From Bugula neritina (lineage: Eukaryota; Bryozoa; Gymnolaemata; Cheilostomatida; Bugulidae): a stretch of 64,000 bases of DNA. A model generated the notes under the pieces. It searched no databases. It saw only the letters and a program-made list of their open reading frames with translations, and was not told where the DNA came from. Made by a program: the position numbers and the translations under genes. The DNA lies in the NCBI GenBank assembly GCA_964035545.1, contig OZ037767.1, positions 1,430,680 to 1,494,679 of the forward strand, written 5' to 3'. Below, in pieces: positions 62,666 through 64,000 of the stretch (its first letter is position 1; each line of letters starts with the position of its first letter).

Positions 62666-64000
62666 GTTGTATCGGAATAACAGCTCGAATGAGCTTCAAG
62701 AAGGTTACAAGATCGAAACAAATTTGCTGCTAAGTTTCATGGTGTTTGCTAACGAAATAAATATGACTAGATAAAATCCTGCTGTCTAGTTTAACCTATC
62801 GTGTAGCGCAACGTGTATATCATGAGTTTGTAGAATATTACACCATTAATAAGTTCAAGAGCTATCTGTAAGTTCAAGGTTTCTATACTAAGGATAGTAA
62901 CTGAAGAACTTGCTGCGTGCCTGTATCATTAGATGAAAGTGGTTATTGGATGTGCACGCGTTGTGTAGACTATACTGTATATACTAGGTATTACACACTG
63001 GAGGTGCAGTAAATGCAGTAGGCAAGTCCGTTTGTTTATAAGATCAATGTTAATAATCTGTGTGTAAGAAGTTAGTATGTTCAGTGGTATGTAAATACAC
63101 TGGAGGCCAGAATATATAATATTGTATAAGTTAGGATACTTTGCGTGGCCTGACATGCAATTATACCAACACAGTACATTTTGTAAACTAGATATAAACA
63201 CGATATTTTGTGGTTAGCTTCAAGAAAATGTAAAGAAAACGTTTGCTAAATTTCTTGCAGTTCTTCTACATTTCAAAACAATTTTTTATTTAACTATATC
63301 TTATTAGGTGTGCTACTGTGTGTCATGCTACTGTGTGTCACATGCTACTCTGTGTCACATGCTACTGTGTGTCACATGCTACTCTGTGTCACATGCTACT
63401 GTGTCGCATGCTACTGTGTGTCACATGCTGCTACTGTATACTGCACTAGTGAATAGTAATTTTCCACCCAACAATCCTGTAATACTGCTCTCTCAATACA
63501 AACAGCCAACTACAGGTAGAAATTTCTTCAAGTTGCCATGCCAACCATAACACTTTCGAATGTACTTATACATGTGTACTGGTTAAAATTTCAGCTACAC
63601 CTTTAAGTTAATTGCAAATTAATTATAATATTTCCAAGGAGACAGTTGACATCATGCTATATTATAGACAGCCAGTTAAACTATAGCTGTAATAGCTTGC
63701 TATATGTGCTTTTATATTTTATATAGATGAAAACAATAATTAGAACATGAAGATTTTAATATACCTATCTATAATATCAGTACATGATTTGGGTAGCATG
63801 CTATTACCAAATGCCACCAACTCACATAGTAGTGGAGAGAGGGGCGCACTATTCCTCATACTATTATAGACCAAACCCCTAAAAGGTAAAAGCTAACTAC
63901 ACCCCTTGATGTGTACGATCTAACATGTACTTTTAGCTTAAGGAGTTTAGAATTAATTGTATTATAGCAGTTTTTATTCTAGCAGTAGTTATTCTACCAG
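62666..64000. other. Upstream flank of RyR (5' UTR and promoter region unresolved)
   Basis: No TATA box or transcription start can be assigned. A 17-bp repeat of ATGCTACTGTGTGTCAC (63308-63430, about 7 copies) is the only structured element. No further gene is recognised up to the window end. Confidence 0.5.

Noticed and set aside
63308-63550. Open frame rich in C, Y, V and H
   Set aside because: Reads through a 17-bp tandem repeat, with no homology or splice context.

Overview
The window is a stretch of an animal nuclear genome (AT-rich, intron-rich, full of minisatellites). It is dominated by one gene: a complete ryanodine receptor (RyR), the giant calcium-release channel of the ER/SR, read on the minus strand from a start codon at 62665 to a stop codon at 3360. 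I could place about 100 coding exons by matching each open stretch to the RyR protein family and then testing that every donor/acceptor pair joins in the right phase. The exon lengths I measured add up to 15,246 nt, an exact multiple of three, for about 5,080 residues, the normal size of an RyR. No RyR domain is missing. The gene looks like the single RyR of an invertebrate; a lophotrochozoan is a reasonable guess, but the sequence alone does not settle the group.

Layout. 1-381: no gene called (upstream part of a zinc-finger gene). 382-2565 (+): a C2H2 zinc-finger gene with at least two exons and 13 fingers, twelve of them in a nearly uniform 84-bp tandem array. 2566-3359: short convergent intergenic space. 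3360-62665 (-): RyR, with (in gene order, so from high to low coordinates) the N-terminal trefoil/MIR region, RIH solenoid, SPRY1, RyR repeats 1-2, SPRY2, a serine-rich linker, SPRY3, the large helical solenoid with RyR repeats 3-4, the calmodulin-binding helix, the RIH-associated region, the EF-hand pair, and the transmembrane channel with its GGGIGD filter and zinc-binding tail. 62666-64000: upstream flank with a small minisatellite.

Two features stand out. First, at about 15 of the RyR splice junctions the intron contains a minisatellite whose repeat unit is a copy of that junction itself (5' or 3' splice site, sometimes with the adjoining exon bases), so the real splice site sits at the edge of an array of 1 to 16 near-identical decoys. 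Second, the first EF-hand is encoded by two alternative 80-nt exons, only 43 nt apart, that cannot be spliced together in frame and so must be mutually exclusive; both encode a perfect calcium-binding loop. Several further phase-neutral microexons (12-90 nt) suggest extensive tuning of channel isoforms. Residue numbers below count every called exon once and one EF exon; they are hand-made estimates.
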